From assembly GCF_013170705.1 (NCBI RefSeq), contig NZ_CP033334.1, positions 4,193,501 to 4,257,500 of the forward strand: 64,000 nt of DNA, given 5' to 3'. The stretch's first letter is position 1. Every line of letters starts with the position of its first letter. The notes beneath the pieces are model-generated. The model saw only the letters and a program-made list of their open reading frames with translations. It ran no database searches and was not told the origin of the DNA. Made by a program: the position numbers and the translations under genes. Positions 8,037 to 17,174 of the stretch are shown here, piece by piece. The stretch is from Mesorhizobium loti. GTDB taxonomy: Bacteria > Pseudomonadota > Alphaproteobacteria > Rhizobiales > Rhizobiaceae.

Positions 8037-9356
8037 CTACCGGCACCATTTCTCGACGGCGATCGCAATCGCCTTTGTGCAATCGACGAGATCGCGCACT
8101 GAAACGCGTTCGTTCGGCTGATGAGCCTGTGCCGGATCGCCCGGACCGAAATTTACGGTCGGCGTGTTGCCGAGCCCGGTCGGCAGGCCGATGTCGCTGT
8201 GCGCGCCGAAACCGCTGAGGACCGGTGACAGCTTGGCTTCCTCGACCGCCTGCTGGAAGACGCCGACGAACGGATTGTCCGACGGAATCTCGGCGCAGTC
8301 GGCGTCTAGGATCCATTCGACGCGGGCCGGGTGCTTTCGCAGATAGGGGTCCGCCTGGCAGATATTGGCGATGTGTTCTTCGATTTCGCGTTTGACGTTG
8401 CCGCCCAGCCTGAACTCGTCATGCTCGCTCGGCAGATACTGCGCGTCGATTATGATCTCGCCGCGTCCTGCCATGGAGGAGGGGTGTTCGCCGGCATTTA
8501 TCTGGGTGACGATGATCTGGTTGGGCAGGTCCATCAGCGGATGGTTCTTCCTCGGATCGAACATCCAGCGCCGGTTGAGAATGTCGATGCCGTCGAGGAT
8601 TTGCCGGCAAAGCTGGACGGCATCGACCGGGCCGCTGGAATACCAGGCATTCGGCGTGAGTTCGGCGTGGCCGCCTATGCCGTCGATGATGATCCTGCCC
8701 CACAGGATGCCGTGGCAGAGCGGCGCTATTCTGTTTGCCGTCGGTTCGGTCATGATGCCGGCGTCGGCGTGAAAGCCGCGATCGACCATGGCGAGCGAGC
8801 CCATGCCGCCGATCTCCTCGTCGATGACGGTGGTGAAGACGATGTCGCCGGACAGGGGAATGTCGAGCTCCTTCAGGATTTCGACGGCCATCAGCATGCA
8901 GGCGACGCCGCCTTTCATGTCGACCGTGCCGCGGCCGTGCAGAAATCCATCCTTGAGGACGGGCTTGAACGGGTCGGTCGTCCAGTGGCTGGCGGCGCCG
9001 GGCGGCACGACGTCGATGTGGCCGGTGAGCATGATGGAACGCCCGCCGCCGGTGCCTTTCAGGACGCCGCCGAGATTGGGCCGGCCGTCGAAGGTCCGGC
9101 CCTTGTTGGCGCCGGCGCGGCCTTTGTATTTTTCATAGAGCGCCGGACCGTCCGGATCCCAGAGATCGGTCATGAAGCCGAGCGCTTCGATGCGTTTTTG
9201 CAGATAGAGCTGGCAATCGCGCTCACCCGGCCCGGCCTCCCTGGGATTGGATTTTACAATCGAGGGGAAGGCGACGAGATCGCTCAGCGTTGCGACGATG
9301 CGGTCGGCTGCTGCCTCGACGCGTGCGGCGATGATCTCTTCTTTTGACGGCATCAT
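8037..9356 (-). CDS. M20 family metallopeptidase/deacylase (ArgE/DapE-like)
   Basis: A zinc-dependent amide hydrolase of 439 residues. Metal-site motifs are [15 protein letters not shown] (about residues 110-124), [14 protein letters not shown] (about 140-153) and the catalytic DEEIGGMGS (about 180-188). A lid domain sits in the middle ([19 protein letters not shown]). The ATG at 9356 overlaps the stop of the upstream permease gene as ATGA, so it is the last gene of the ABC transporter operon. It probably removes an acyl group from the imported compound. The true substrate cannot be read from sequence. Confidence 0.88.
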   Translation of the reverse strand: MMPSKEEIIAARVEAAADRIVATLSDLVAFPSIVKSNPREAGPGERDCQLYLQKRIEALGFMTDLWDPDGPALYEKYKGRAGANKGRTFDGRPNLGGVLKGTGGGRSIMLTGHIDVVPPGAASHWTTDPFKPVLKDGFLHGRGTVDMKGGVACMLMAVEILKELDIPLSGDIVFTTVIDEEIGGMGSLAMVDRGFHADAGIMTEPTANRIAPLCHGILWGRIIIDGIGGHAELTPNAWYSSGPVDAVQLCRQILDGIDILNRRWMFDPRKNHPLMDLPNQIIVTQINAGEHPSSMAGRGEIIIDAQYLPSEHDEFRLGGNVKREIEEHIANICQADPYLRKHPARVEWILDADCAEIPSDNPFVGVFQQAVEEAKLSPVLSGFGAHSDIGLPTGLGNTPTVNFGPGDPAQAHQPNERVSVRDLVDCTKAIAIAVEKWCR

Positions 9357-10312
9357 GATCTCCAACGTTGGGAAAGTCGGTCGGCGAGAAGGACGAAAAC
9401 CAGAAGGGCGCCGACAATCCCCACCTGCCAAACCGTGTTGATGTTCAATTGCAGAAGACCGGTCTTCAGCGTGACCAGCAGCAGGACGGCCGCGAAAACG
9501 CCGCCGACGCCACCGCGCCCGCCGGTGATGACGATGCCCCCCAACATGGCGGCGGTCAGAGATTCCAGTTCGAGGTTCTGGCCGATATTGGGCCTGCCGC
9601 TGCCGAGCCAGGCGAGCGAAACCAGACCGGCGGCACCGGCGAGCGCTCCGCTCAGGCAATAGAGAATGAAGCGCACGCGATCGACCGGGATGCCGACCAG
9701 CTTGGCCGAGCGTTCATTGAAGCCCATGGCGTAGATCCAGCGCCCCCAGGCAGTCGAGATCAGCACCAGGCCAGCCAGGACGAAGCATGGGATGGCAAGT
9801 GTGAGGAAGGGCATGGGAATGCCCATCACGACGCCACGCCCCCAGACAAGCAGCCATGACGGCACGCCGGCCTGGGCGGCACCGCCGGTGACGGCCAGTG
9901 CCGCGCCTGAATAGACGAAGAATGTGCCGAGCGTCGCGATGAAGGGAAGCAGGGCGAGCCCGTTGACCAGCCATCCGTTCAATGCGCCGAGCACCGCCCC
10001 GGCCAGGATGCAGACGACCGGCAGCAGGACAGGTGGCAGGCCAAGCTTGACGCAAAGCATTGCGATGATGGCGGACAATGAGACCGCGCCGCCGACCGAC
10101 AGGTCGATGCCGGCGCCACCGGCCAGGATGACCAGCGCCTGGCCGAGGCCGACCAGCGCCAGGATCGTCGAGAACTGAAGAATGGTGGTGACCGTGCCGA
10201 GGTTGAAGACCGAAGGCCTGAGCGCCAGCAGACCGACGATCACGATCAGCCAGAGCGCGCAGAGCAAGGCCAAGGTGAGGGCTGGGCCCTGCAGGTTGCG
10301 GAGCGTCTTCAT
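9353..10312 (-). CDS. ABC sugar transporter permease (RbsC/AraH family), second
   Basis: A 319-residue inner-membrane permease with about nine hydrophobic segments. It carries the family motif GGAGIDLSVGGAVSLSAIIA near residues 65-84, and GFNERSAKLVGIPVDRVRF as the cytoplasmic coupling loop. It pairs with the permease upstream, with which it overlaps by 4 nt (ATGA), to form a heterodimeric channel. A downstream ATGA overlap links it to the M20 hydrolase. Confidence 0.9.
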   Translation of the reverse strand: MKTLRNLQGPALTLALLCALWLIVIVGLLALRPSVFNLGTVTTILQFSTILALVGLGQALVILAGGAGIDLSVGGAVSLSAIIAMLCVKLGLPPVLLPVVCILAGAVLGALNGWLVNGLALLPFIATLGTFFVYSGAALAVTGGAAQAGVPSWLLVWGRGVVMGIPMPFLTLAIPCFVLAGLVLISTAWGRWIYAMGFNERSAKLVGIPVDRVRFILYCLSGALAGAAGLVSLAWLGSGRPNIGQNLELESLTAAMLGGIVITGGRGGVGGVFAAVLLLVTLKTGLLQLNINTVWQVGIVGALLVFVLLADRLSQRWRS

Positions 10313-11295
10313 GCGCGGGCCCGCTGTATCAGGCCAAGCGGCAACCGGTTGGAGACGGCCTCGAAGCCGAGCACGCCGATGATGAGAACGCCGGTGACGA
10401 CGGGCTGCCAGAGCGAGGGGACGCCGACCAGCAGCAGCCCGTTCTGGAGGATTCTCAAAAGCAGCACGCCGAGCACGGTGCCGATCAGGCTGCATTTGCC
10501 GCCCAATATGCTCGTCCCGCCGAGAATGACCGCGGCAATGGCATCGAGCGCCAGCGTGCTGCCGACCGTCATTTCCACATTGCGGTAGGTGGCGACATAA
10601 AAGGTGGCGGCAATGCCGGTCAGAAGGCCGCTGATGAGGAAGGTCATGAAGCGGGTCTTGATTACCGGTATGCCCGACAGCCGCGCCTTTTCCTCCGAAT
10701 TGCCGATCGCCAGCAGATGCAGCCCGTAGGGCGTCCGCCGCAACGCCAGCCAGACGATGAGATAGGCAATGGCGATCACCAGGGCGGGAACAGGGACGCC
10801 GAGTACGGTTGTCGCAAGGATGTTGGTGAGGCTCGAGGGCAGGCCGGAAAGCCATTGTCCGCCGAGCAGGACGAAGACGGCGGTGCGGTAGACGCCGAGC
10901 AGGCCAAGCGTGCCGACGATGGCGGGCACGCGGCCGAGGACGACGACAATTGCCGTCACGCCTCCAAGCAACGCCCCGACCAGCGGACCGGCAATGATCG
11001 CCAGCAGCGGGCTGCCATCGGCACCGAGCACGCGACCGATGGCAATGGCCGCCAGCCCCATGACGATGCCGATCGACACATCGATGCCGCCCATTGCCAG
11101 CAGCAAGGTCATGCCGAGGCCGATCAGCAGCAGTTCGACGCTGTTGCGCAGTACCGTCGCCGCATTGCCAGGGGTGGCATAGTGAGGCGATGCGACGGAA
11201 AAGATGAGGATCGCCAGCAAACAGGCGACAAGCAGAGACCACTCTCGTCCGTTCATGGAGAAGACACCGTTTGCAGACTGTCGCACCGCGCTCAT
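10309..11295 (-). CDS. ABC sugar transporter permease (RbsC/AraH family), first
   Basis: A 328-residue permease with AMGGIDVSIGIVMGLAAIAI near residues 70-90 and the coupling loop GNSEEKARLSGIPVIKTRF. I chose ATG 11295 because it lies 7 nt after the stop of the binding-protein gene and gives a normal N terminus; the frame extends further upstream only by overlapping that gene. Separate genes for two permeases plus a short ATPase place the system in the rhamnose/autoinducer-2 type of ABC importers. Confidence 0.9.
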   Translation of the reverse strand: MSAVRQSANGVFSMNGREWSLLVACLLAILIFSVASPHYATPGNAATVLRNSVELLLIGLGMTLLLAMGGIDVSIGIVMGLAAIAIGRVLGADGSPLLAIIAGPLVGALLGGVTAIVVVLGRVPAIVGTLGLLGVYRTAVFVLLGGQWLSGLPSSLTNILATTVLGVPVPALVIAIAYLIVWLALRRTPYGLHLLAIGNSEEKARLSGIPVIKTRFMTFLISGLLTGIAATFYVATYRNVEMTVGSTLALDAIAAVILGGTSILGGKCSLIGTVLGVLLLRILQNGLLLVGVPSLWQPVVTGVLIIGVLGFEAVSNRLPLGLIQRARA

Positions 11296-11302
11296 GTCAG
11301 GC

Positions 11303-12289
11303 TCAGAAGTTGAACTTGTCGACATTGTCCTTGGTGAAGACAGCCGGCGGCCCGAGCAGCAGGATGCCCTTGGCGGAGTCATAGGTAGCGGGCTTTTCCA
11401 GGCCGACGATCTTGTTCTCCGCCTCGAAGGCCTTGCCGTCGATCAGCTGTTTGCCGGCCCACACCGTGAGATAGCCGAGCTGCTCGGGATCCCACAGAAC
11501 GGTGAAGCCGAAGGCGCCGCTCTTCAGGTAGGAGCGCGCCGTGTTCGGGCTGCAATAGCCGGCGCCGATGACCGAGCCGATCTTGCCGGCGGTCTCGATT
11601 GCCTGGGCGACGCCCGGGCAGGTCGAGGATGCGACGGCGATGATGGCCTTGATGTCGGGGTTGGCGGCCATGAGATCGCCAGAGATCTGCGCGGCGCGCT
11701 CCGCGGTGCCGCCGGCGAATTGCGGGGCGAGCAGCTTCAGCTTCGGATATTTGGCCGTGGCTTGCTTCTGCATGAAGCCGATCCAGGCGTTGAGGTTTGA
11801 CGCCGTCGCCTCGCCGGAGACGATGCCGATCGTTGCGTCCTCGCCGACGCGCTTGACGAGCTCGTCGATGATCGTCGTGCCAAGGCCCTCGTCGGTTGCC
11901 TGGGCCACATAGACCGCGCGGCCGCTGTCGGGCGCATCGCTGTCGCTGGTGAACAGTTTGATGCCCTTGGCCTTGGCGCTCTCGACCACCGGGGCGATGC
12001 TGGAGGCATCAAGCACGCTGACCGAGACCGCCTCGACGCCCTGGTCGATCAGGTTCTGGACGATCTGCAACTGGTCGACCGGATTGGTGTCGACCGGGCC
12101 GGAATAGATGAAGTCGACGCCGAGATCCTTGGCGGCGCGATTGCCGCCGGCTTCCATGGCGTTGAAATAGGGGATGCCGATCAGTTGCGGCACAAAGGCA
12201 ACCTTGTGCTTGTCCGCGGCATGCCCTGCGGTGGCAACGACGAGTGACAATGCGGAGGCGGCGAGCACTTTCTTGAGTTGTGAAATCAT
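11303..12289 (-). CDS. Periplasmic sugar-binding protein (RhaS/LsrB-like)
   Basis: A 328-residue periplasmic binding protein. The signal peptide is LKKVLAASALSLVVATAGHA, cut before ADKHK. The body follows the type I fold: HKVAFVPQLIGIPYFNAMEA at the start, then DQLQIVQNLIDQGVEAVSVS, the ligand-contact stretch SDSDAPDSGR and GAGYCSPNTARSYLKSGAFG. The opening and the AVASSTCPGVAQAIE region are most like the rhamnose and autoinducer-2 binding branch. The ligand is probably a deoxy sugar or a modified sugar. It lies between the ATPase and permease genes. Confidence 0.88.
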   Translation of the reverse strand: MISQLKKVLAASALSLVVATAGHAADKHKVAFVPQLIGIPYFNAMEAGGNRAAKDLGVDFIYSGPVDTNPVDQLQIVQNLIDQGVEAVSVSVLDASSIAPVVESAKAKGIKLFTSDSDAPDSGRAVYVAQATDEGLGTTIIDELVKRVGEDATIGIVSGEATASNLNAWIGFMQKQATAKYPKLKLLAPQFAGGTAERAAQISGDLMAANPDIKAIIAVASSTCPGVAQAIETAGKIGSVIGAGYCSPNTARSYLKSGAFGFTVLWDPEQLGYLTVWAGKQLIDGKAFEAENKIVGLEKPATYDSAKGILLLGPPAVFTKDNVDKFNF

Positions 12290-12323
12290 TTTGGTTTGAT
12301 CCTCTCTGGAAATGACGTGCGTT

Positions 12324-13094
12324 TCAGTTTGTTTTTTCGAGCGCCCGCACGTCGGGATGAGCGCCTGTTATGAGCGAAACGACTTCCTCGTGATTGGTCT
12401 CGGTGGCCAGCCGTTCGGCCACCTTGCGGCCGCGCCGGAACACGACGATGCGGTCGGCAACCTCGAAGACTTCGGAAATGTTGTGGCTGATGAGGACGAC
12501 GGCGCAGCCGCGCACGGCGAGCCGCCGTGTCAGCGCCAGCACCTTGCGGGTCTCGGCGACGGCAAGGGCCGCCGTCGGCTCGTCCATGATGACCAGCTTG
12601 GCATTCAGATTGAGCGCCCGGCAAATGGCGACCGCCTGGCGCTGACCGCCCGACAGGCTGCCGACAGGCGCTTCCGGGTCGGAGATATGGGCATCGAGTT
12701 CTTTCAGCAGGCCGTCGACGCGCTGGCGCATTTCCTGGCGCTTCAGGAACGGGACACCAAAAATGGAGCGTTTCAATTCCCGGCCGAGAAACACGTTCTC
12801 CGCGATCGAAAGGTTCTCGGAAAGCGCCAATTCCTGGAAGATCGTCGCGATCCCCGAGGACGCCGCATCCTTGGGAGAGGAAAAGGCGACTGGTTTGCCT
12901 TCGATGACGAGTTCGCCGTCGCTCGGCGCATGAGCGCCTGCCAGGATCTTGATGAAGGTCGATTTGCCCGCGCCATTGTCGCCGAGCAGCGCCAGCACCT
13001 CGCCGGAATGGATTTCCAGGTCGACATTCGCCAGCGCGGTCAGCGCGCCGAAGCGCTTGGCGATGTTTCTGGCCACAAGAAACGGTGCAGTCAT
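12324..13094 (-). CDS. Sugar ABC transporter ATP-binding protein, single domain
   Basis: A 256-residue ATPase that energises the two permeases. It has a Walker A GDNGAGKSTFIKILAG near residues 38-53, the signature LSGGQRQAVAICRAL near 145-159, a Walker B KLVIMDEPTAALAV near 165-178 and the switch histidine in LISHNISEVFE. Sugar importers of this class usually have a double ATPase (about 500 residues). This one has a single ABC domain, so two copies must form the dimer. About 36 nt separate it from the amidotransferase-like gene upstream. Confidence 0.92.
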   Translation of the reverse strand: MTAPFLVARNIAKRFGALTALANVDLEIHSGEVLALLGDNGAGKSTFIKILAGAHAPSDGELVIEGKPVAFSSPKDAASSGIATIFQELALSENLSIAENVFLGRELKRSIFGVPFLKRQEMRQRVDGLLKELDAHISDPEAPVGSLSGGQRQAVAICRALNLNAKLVIMDEPTAALAVAETRKVLALTRRLAVRGCAVVLISHNISEVFEVADRIVVFRRGRKVAERLATETNHEEVVSLITGAHPDVRALEKTN

Positions 13095-13130
13095 GGCGGT
13101 TTCCCAGCTGTTTCTGATCGGGCTGAGCGG

Positions 13131-13913
13131 CTAGATGGTCTTGCTCACCCAGCGCAGCACATTGGTCCAAAGGCGCGCATAGCCGGGCCACTCGACAAAG
13201 CTGTTGGGCAACCAGTGCGGGCCGATGTCCGATGTCCAGACCAAGGTGCGGCCTTCGCCATGGCGCCCGGTGACCAGCAGCGGGTGGCCGCCCTGGTCTT
13301 GCGGCAGCCGCGCCAGGACTTCGACATCGTCCCGCTCGCGGGCAACGACCTCGTTGGCGCCGAGAAGCATGGGCCACTCGCCGTCGATGCCGGCAAAGAG
13401 CGGATGATCCCTGGGGCCGGTGATCTCGGGCCGAAAGCCCTCTGGGATTTCCAACCGGTCGTCATTGGGAAGACAAGTCACCGGCAGCGCATCCTCGACA
13501 GCCGTGCGATGCCAGCGCGCCTTGCCGTCGATGCCCTGGAAGGAGAAATAGCCGCCGATCATGATCAGGCCGCCGCCGGCCAGCGTCCAGTCGCGCAGAA
13601 GCTTGAGCCGGTTGGGGACCGTCTTGCCGTGCAGCCAGACATCGGGATGGAGTAGCAGCGAGTTCGCACCGATGTCGGACAGGATGATCGCCCTGTATTG
13701 CGACAGGCCTTCCATGGTGAAGGGCAGCTTTTCGACGGCCTCATGGGCCGGCATATAGTCGAGATCGAACTCGCTGTCCTTCAGGGCGGCAACGAGCGGT
13801 GTTGCGCCCAGATGAAAGGTGACGCTGCCGAACTGATCGAAACCCTTGTAGTGGGTTGCCGAACTCATCCAGCTCTCGCCGACCAGAAGGACTTTTGCTC
13901 TCGCCATGATCAT
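13131..13913 (-). CDS. Putative glutamine amidotransferase-like protein (PF07090 type)
   Basis: A 260-residue protein of flavodoxin-like fold: KVLLVGESWMSSATHYKGFD at the N terminus, GLSQYRAIILSDIGANSLLL in the middle, LAGGGLIMIGGYFSFQGI, and a C-terminal HPLLVTGRHGEGRTLVWTSD. The pattern fits the PF07090 class I amidotransferase-like family. The nucleophile-elbow position reads IGGYF with no cysteine, so amidotransferase activity is doubtful. Such proteins are often encoded in sugar-use operons. A second ATG at 13907 has better spacing from the GGGAGA ribosome site and may be the real start. Confidence 0.75.
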   Translation of the reverse strand: MIMARAKVLLVGESWMSSATHYKGFDQFGSVTFHLGATPLVAALKDSEFDLDYMPAHEAVEKLPFTMEGLSQYRAIILSDIGANSLLLHPDVWLHGKTVPNRLKLLRDWTLAGGGLIMIGGYFSFQGIDGKARWHRTAVEDALPVTCLPNDDRLEIPEGFRPEITGPRDHPLFAGIDGEWPMLLGANEVVARERDDVEVLARLPQDQGGHPLLVTGRHGEGRTLVWTSDIGPHWLPNSFVEWPGYARLWTNVLRWVSKTI

Positions 13914-13967
13914 ATTCTCCCGATTTCGCCTGATGGGCTGATGCTCAGAAATTGATAAGTCTTTGAT

Positions 13968-15149
13968 TTAACTTGCCATAACAGTGTCGCCCGCCAAGGC
14001 GGTGGCCTTCAGGGTCGCGAAATCGGCGATGTAGCCCTGCGCGCCTTCGACCGTGGTCGTCAGGCTCGCGCCGATCGCTGCATAGCGGGCGGCGGCGTCC
14101 AGCGACGCGCCATGCAGCCACAGGCTCAGGAAGATGCCGGCGAAGCTGTCGCCGGCGCCGGTGGCATCGACGCGGTTGACCGGAAGTGCCGGCACCTCGA
14201 TCTGTGGGCCGCCGCCAGCCGGGAACACGACCGCGCCAAACTCGCCAAGGGTGAGCACGACGGTTCCACGCGGCTTGATGCGTGACAGCCTCAGCCGCAC
14301 CTCTTCGATCATGCTTGCCATTCCGGTGCGAAAGCCGAAAATCTCGCGCATCATCACGTCGTTGATGAAGGTCAGATCGATCTGCCTGACCATCTGCGCG
14401 AAGGTTTCGGGCGTGCGCGCACTTTTGGGCAAGCCGGCCGAATGCAGGCTGACCTTCCAGCCGGCCTGATGAAAGCGCGTGATGGAGGCGGTCATCGTCT
14501 CATAGTGAAAGCCTTCGATATGCAGGCAGGCCGGGCGCTGCTCGGACTGGATGTCCAGATTGGCGGTCAGGTCGACCTCACCCAGTTCGAACGGTTCGCT
14601 GATGATGGTGCGGCTGCCGTTGCGCTCGATGATGACGATCGCCTGCGAAAGCCGGTTGTTGGGCGTGCTGCGGATGGGGAGGGCGTGGACGCCCAGCTTG
14701 GAAAGTTCGCCCAGCGCCCAGTCGCTTTCCGCATCCCTGCCGACCGCCGTCGCCAACTCCACGTCAAGAGCGTAGGGCGCCCCGACGCCGGCCGCGGCAA
14801 CCGCGAGATTGGCGGCCGGGCCACCCAGCGCCTTTTCGATATGGCTGGCAGTGATCCGGTCGTCTCTATGCGGCAGCACGTCGACGCGGCACAGGAAGTC
14901 GACGCTGACGCGTCCGGCGACCAGAAGTCTCGGCAGGTGATCGAGGTTTTTTGGCCTGCGCAGTGCGCGGCCGGGCAGGGAACGCGCGAAGGAACTCGGC
15001 CGGTACATCAGTGCGGCGACCGCCTTCTCGATGCGGTCGCGCGTGTCTTCCCTGAGGCCGGCAGTGCCATTGATGAAGTTCGAGACCGTGCCGATGGAGA
15101 CACCGGCGGTCCGTGCGACATCCGCTATGGTAGGGCGCTTGCGTTGCAA
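13968..15149 (-). CDS. LacI-type HTH fused to PfkB family sugar kinase
   Basis: A 393-residue two-domain protein. Residues 1-60 are a LacI headpiece (TIADVARTAGVSIGTVSNFI, then LREDTRDRIEKAVAALMYRP with the hinge). Residues 73-390 are not the usual sugar-binding domain but a ribokinase/PfkB kinase: substrate motif GGPAANLAVAAAGVG near 110 and the catalytic/anion-hole motif VDATGAGDSFAGIFLSLW near 335. The same protein could therefore sense a sugar, phosphorylate it and regulate DNA. The start is TTG 15149; an in-frame TGA lies about 26 nt upstream and no ATG precedes the HTH. It heads the operon of amidotransferase-like, ABC transporter and M20 genes. Confidence 0.88.
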   Translation of the reverse strand: MQRKRPTIADVARTAGVSIGTVSNFINGTAGLREDTRDRIEKAVAALMYRPSSFARSLPGRALRRPKNLDHLPRLLVAGRVSVDFLCRVDVLPHRDDRITASHIEKALGGPAANLAVAAAGVGAPYALDVELATAVGRDAESDWALGELSKLGVHALPIRSTPNNRLSQAIVIIERNGSRTIISEPFELGEVDLTANLDIQSEQRPACLHIEGFHYETMTASITRFHQAGWKVSLHSAGLPKSARTPETFAQMVRQIDLTFINDVMMREIFGFRTGMASMIEEVRLRLSRIKPRGTVVLTLGEFGAVVFPAGGGPQIEVPALPVNRVDATGAGDSFAGIFLSLWLHGASLDAAARYAAIGASLTTTVEGAQGYIADFATLKATALAGDTVMAS

Positions 15150-15163
15150 TTGCCTGGTTCCGA

Positions 15164-15177
15164 TTGAAGCGTTTCAA
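15164..15177. promoter_or_regulatory. LacI-family operator before the LacI-PfkB gene
   Basis: TTGAAGCGTTTCAA is a palindrome with one mismatch and a central CG, the classic LacI-family half-site arrangement. It sits 15-28 nt upstream of the TTG start of the LacI-PfkB gene. Autorepression of the whole operon through this site is the natural inference. Confidence 0.65.
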
Positions 15178-15506
15178 ACGGTAACAGCGGAAGCGCGGCG
15201 CCTCAACGAAACTATTTTCCAAAAAACTGAATGTGGCGCTTGCTGATTGGAAGATTGATCCAATCGTGTCGGTGTGATTGGACTGATCTTTCCAGGATTG
15301 AACGATTTTCAAATTTCGGCATTTCGCTCGATTAGCCGCGCTTCATCGGACGTACATCGCAGCGCCTTCCAGCAACCCAGCAAGCAGCTGCCACGCCTGA
15401 ATGGCCCCCCGGGCGTTTTGCCTGCGGCCAGAACAGCAATGCCGCCGGGCGAGCCCCGACGGCATTGTCTTCGACAAATCAGGATACTGTCGTTTTTGGT
15501 GGACGC
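15178..15506. other. Intergenic stretch with one hairpin
   Basis: About 330 bases between two minus-strand transcripts. It should hold the operon promoter. Near 15438-15466 an imperfect hairpin (AATGCCG...CGGCATT arms) could end transcription of the secreted-protein gene, but its T run is poor. No gene is supported. Confidence 0.4.
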
Positions 15507-16319
15507 CTAAGGCGTCGTCTCCGCGTTGATCTTGGCCGCCATCTGGTCGATCTTGCCGGCAAGGACGCCCTGGGCCCATGCCGTGACCTCGGCGTCGACC
15601 GGTTTGTTGGCCATGTCCGTCAGTGCCGCGTCGAGCGACGCCTGATCGGTGCCGACGGTGGCGGCGGCGGCCGCCGCTTCTGCCTGGGCAGCCGCCGCGT
15701 TGTCGGCGTCGACAACGGCCTGCTGCGCCGAGATCTGATCGTTCACAGCCTGGATTTGTGCGGCCGTGGCGGTCGGATCCGCCTGCAGCGCGGTCAATTG
15801 CGCATTCAGCGTATCCAGTTGGGCCTGGGCAGCGGCGGCCGTGGTGGCAGCCGCCTCAGCCGCGGCCTGGGCGTTCTTGGCTTTCGCCGACTGCGTCACA
15901 AAGGCCTGAATGGCAGCGAATTTCTTGCTCTTGGAATTCATATAGGCGTTGATGTTGCGCTGCAGCGAGTTCAGCCGACCAAGCTTGGCATGGATGTTCT
16001 TGTCCTTGGGCACGGACGCGACCTGGGTGTTGTCGACCGTGGTATCGACCGTGGTATCGGTTGTTGTGTCCGTTTCCGCCTTGGCTGCTTGTCCTGGGGC
16101 TGACGCAGACTTTCCATGCGAAGCGCCGCTCTTGCCATGGTCATTGCTGCCAGCATTGCCATTGCCGCCGGCATTGCCGTTACCATTGCCGCCGGCGTTG
16201 CCATTGCCGCCGCCGTGCCCGTTGCCTCCACCGTGCCCGTTGCCGCCCCCGGCGAGCGCCGGCGACGCCAGAAGCGCCAGTGCGGCAAGCGCCGCGAACA
16301 AAGTTTTCCGGTTTGTCAT
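15507..16319 (-). CDS. Secreted Gly/Asn/His-rich protein with alanine-rich coiled coil
   Basis: A 270-residue protein. The signal peptide is KTLFAALAALALLASPALA, cut before GGGNG. The mature N terminus is low complexity: repeated GGGNGHGGGNGNAGGNGN units for about 45 residues. A Thr/Asp stretch of repeated TTD/TTVD follows, then a long alanine/glutamine-rich helix with heptad character (AAAEAAATTAAAAQAQLDTL onward). Export and a structural or surface role are inferred; I recognise no named family. ATG 16319 follows a GAGGAGAC ribosome site. The low-complexity part may be hard to assemble correctly. Confidence 0.75.
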   Translation of the reverse strand: MTNRKTLFAALAALALLASPALAGGGNGHGGGNGHGGGNGNAGGNGNGNAGGNGNAGSNDHGKSGASHGKSASAPGQAAKAETDTTTDTTVDTTVDNTQVASVPKDKNIHAKLGRLNSLQRNINAYMNSKSKKFAAIQAFVTQSAKAKNAQAAAEAAATTAAAAQAQLDTLNAQLTALQADPTATAAQIQAVNDQISAQQAVVDADNAAAAQAEAAAAAATVGTDQASLDAALTDMANKPVDAEVTAWAQGVLAGKIDQMAAKINAETTP

Positions 16320-16343
16320 GATGTCTCCTCGGTGAATCGCCAC

Positions 16344-16675
16344 CTCCGCCCACCGCTAGGGCAGCGTAATATGAGAAACCGCTAACCGTACGGAGTAAAC
16401 TTTAGACAAATGCGGTCGCAATGCGCGAGGCTGGTAACCGCAGACGGCGTAATTATTTGATATTCCACGCAAATCAGCGCCATGAGACGGCCATGGCACT
16501 GAAGTCCCATCCCGGCCGGACCATGGTCTTAGCTCGCCGCAATAATGGTCGAGCGGCCTGTCGAAGGCGCTGGAACATGGGAAGCCGGTGACGAAAGCCT
16601 GGTCGGATGCGTTGCGCGCGAACGCCCTGGCTTCGCTCTCGGCGAAGATGACTTGTTCGCCATATCGGCCGCCGC
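16344..16675. other. Intergenic stretch at the chromosome/accessory boundary
   Basis: About 330 bases. It holds the presumed promoter of the secreted-protein gene and then sequence with no recognisable gene. Open frames crossing it lack ribosome sites and family motifs. Confidence 0.4.
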
Positions 16676-16860
16676 TCAGATCAGCAGCAGTCCCTTCATG
16701 CTGGCATATCCCTTGCGCCCGATGATGATGTGGTCGTGCACGGCGATACCCAGCCGTTTGCCCGCCTCGATGATCTCTTTCGTCATCTCGATATCGGCGC
16801 GCGACGGCGTCGGGTCCCCTGACGGGTGGTTGTGGACCAGCCCGGCCATCACGGTAAGTA
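16676..16860 (-). pseudogene. radC: Truncated 3' end of radC (JAB/MPN domain)
   Basis: The minus strand reads [20 protein letters not shown] and then [20 protein letters not shown] up to the TGA at 16676. This is the end of the RadC JAB domain, including the zinc-binding [14 protein letters not shown] motif. RadC is normally about 230-250 residues; only the last 60 or so are here. Similarity stops abruptly at about 16860, where the accessory region begins. Either an element inserted into radC or this is a fragment of a radC carried by the element. Confidence 0.8.
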
Positions 16861-16940
16861 GCTGAAATAGCTTGTCATTATGTGATGGTCGCGGTCGCCG
16901 GTGCCGGGAATTGGGGTATGTTTAGGATGCGTCGGCGTGA

Positions 16941-17174
16941 TCATCCCGCTCGGTCACCTGACTGATCGTTGAATCGGTGTGATGCACGGCAGTGCACTCT
17001 ATTCTTTTCATCCCACGCATCAAGTTCTTCCACAGGATACAGAACTGCCTTGCCGATTTTCACAAACGAGGGGCCGACCCGCATCGCACGCCAGTTCCTA
17101 AGCGTGCCAACCGAAATACCTCCACGGTAGCGCTCAGCGACTTCGTCTGGCGTTAGAAATTTGCTGTTTGTCAT
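16941..17174 (-). CDS. Excisionase/AlpA-type helix-turn-helix protein (HTH_17)
   Basis: A 77-residue protein with FLTPDEVAERYRGGISVGTL, RNWRAMRVGPSFVKIGKAVL and YPVEELDAWDEKNR: the winged-helix arrangement of HTH_17 proteins, which include recombination directionality factors and AlpA activators. I chose ATG 17174 because it follows CCAAGGAGGC, a strong ribosome site, and the longer frame upstream has no similarity. It lies next to the truncated radC, so it may work at the left end of the mobile region. A second HTH_17 gene sits at 54270. Confidence 0.75.
   Translation of the reverse strand: MTNSKFLTPDEVAERYRGGISVGTLRNWRAMRVGPSFVKIGKAVLYPVEELDAWDEKNRVHCRASHRFNDQSGDRAG

Noticed and set aside
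12312..13655. Long open frame on the plus strand (447 codons)
   Set aside because: It lies antisense to the ABC ATPase and amidotransferase-like genes, which have clear motifs; GC-rich codon use creates the antisense frame.
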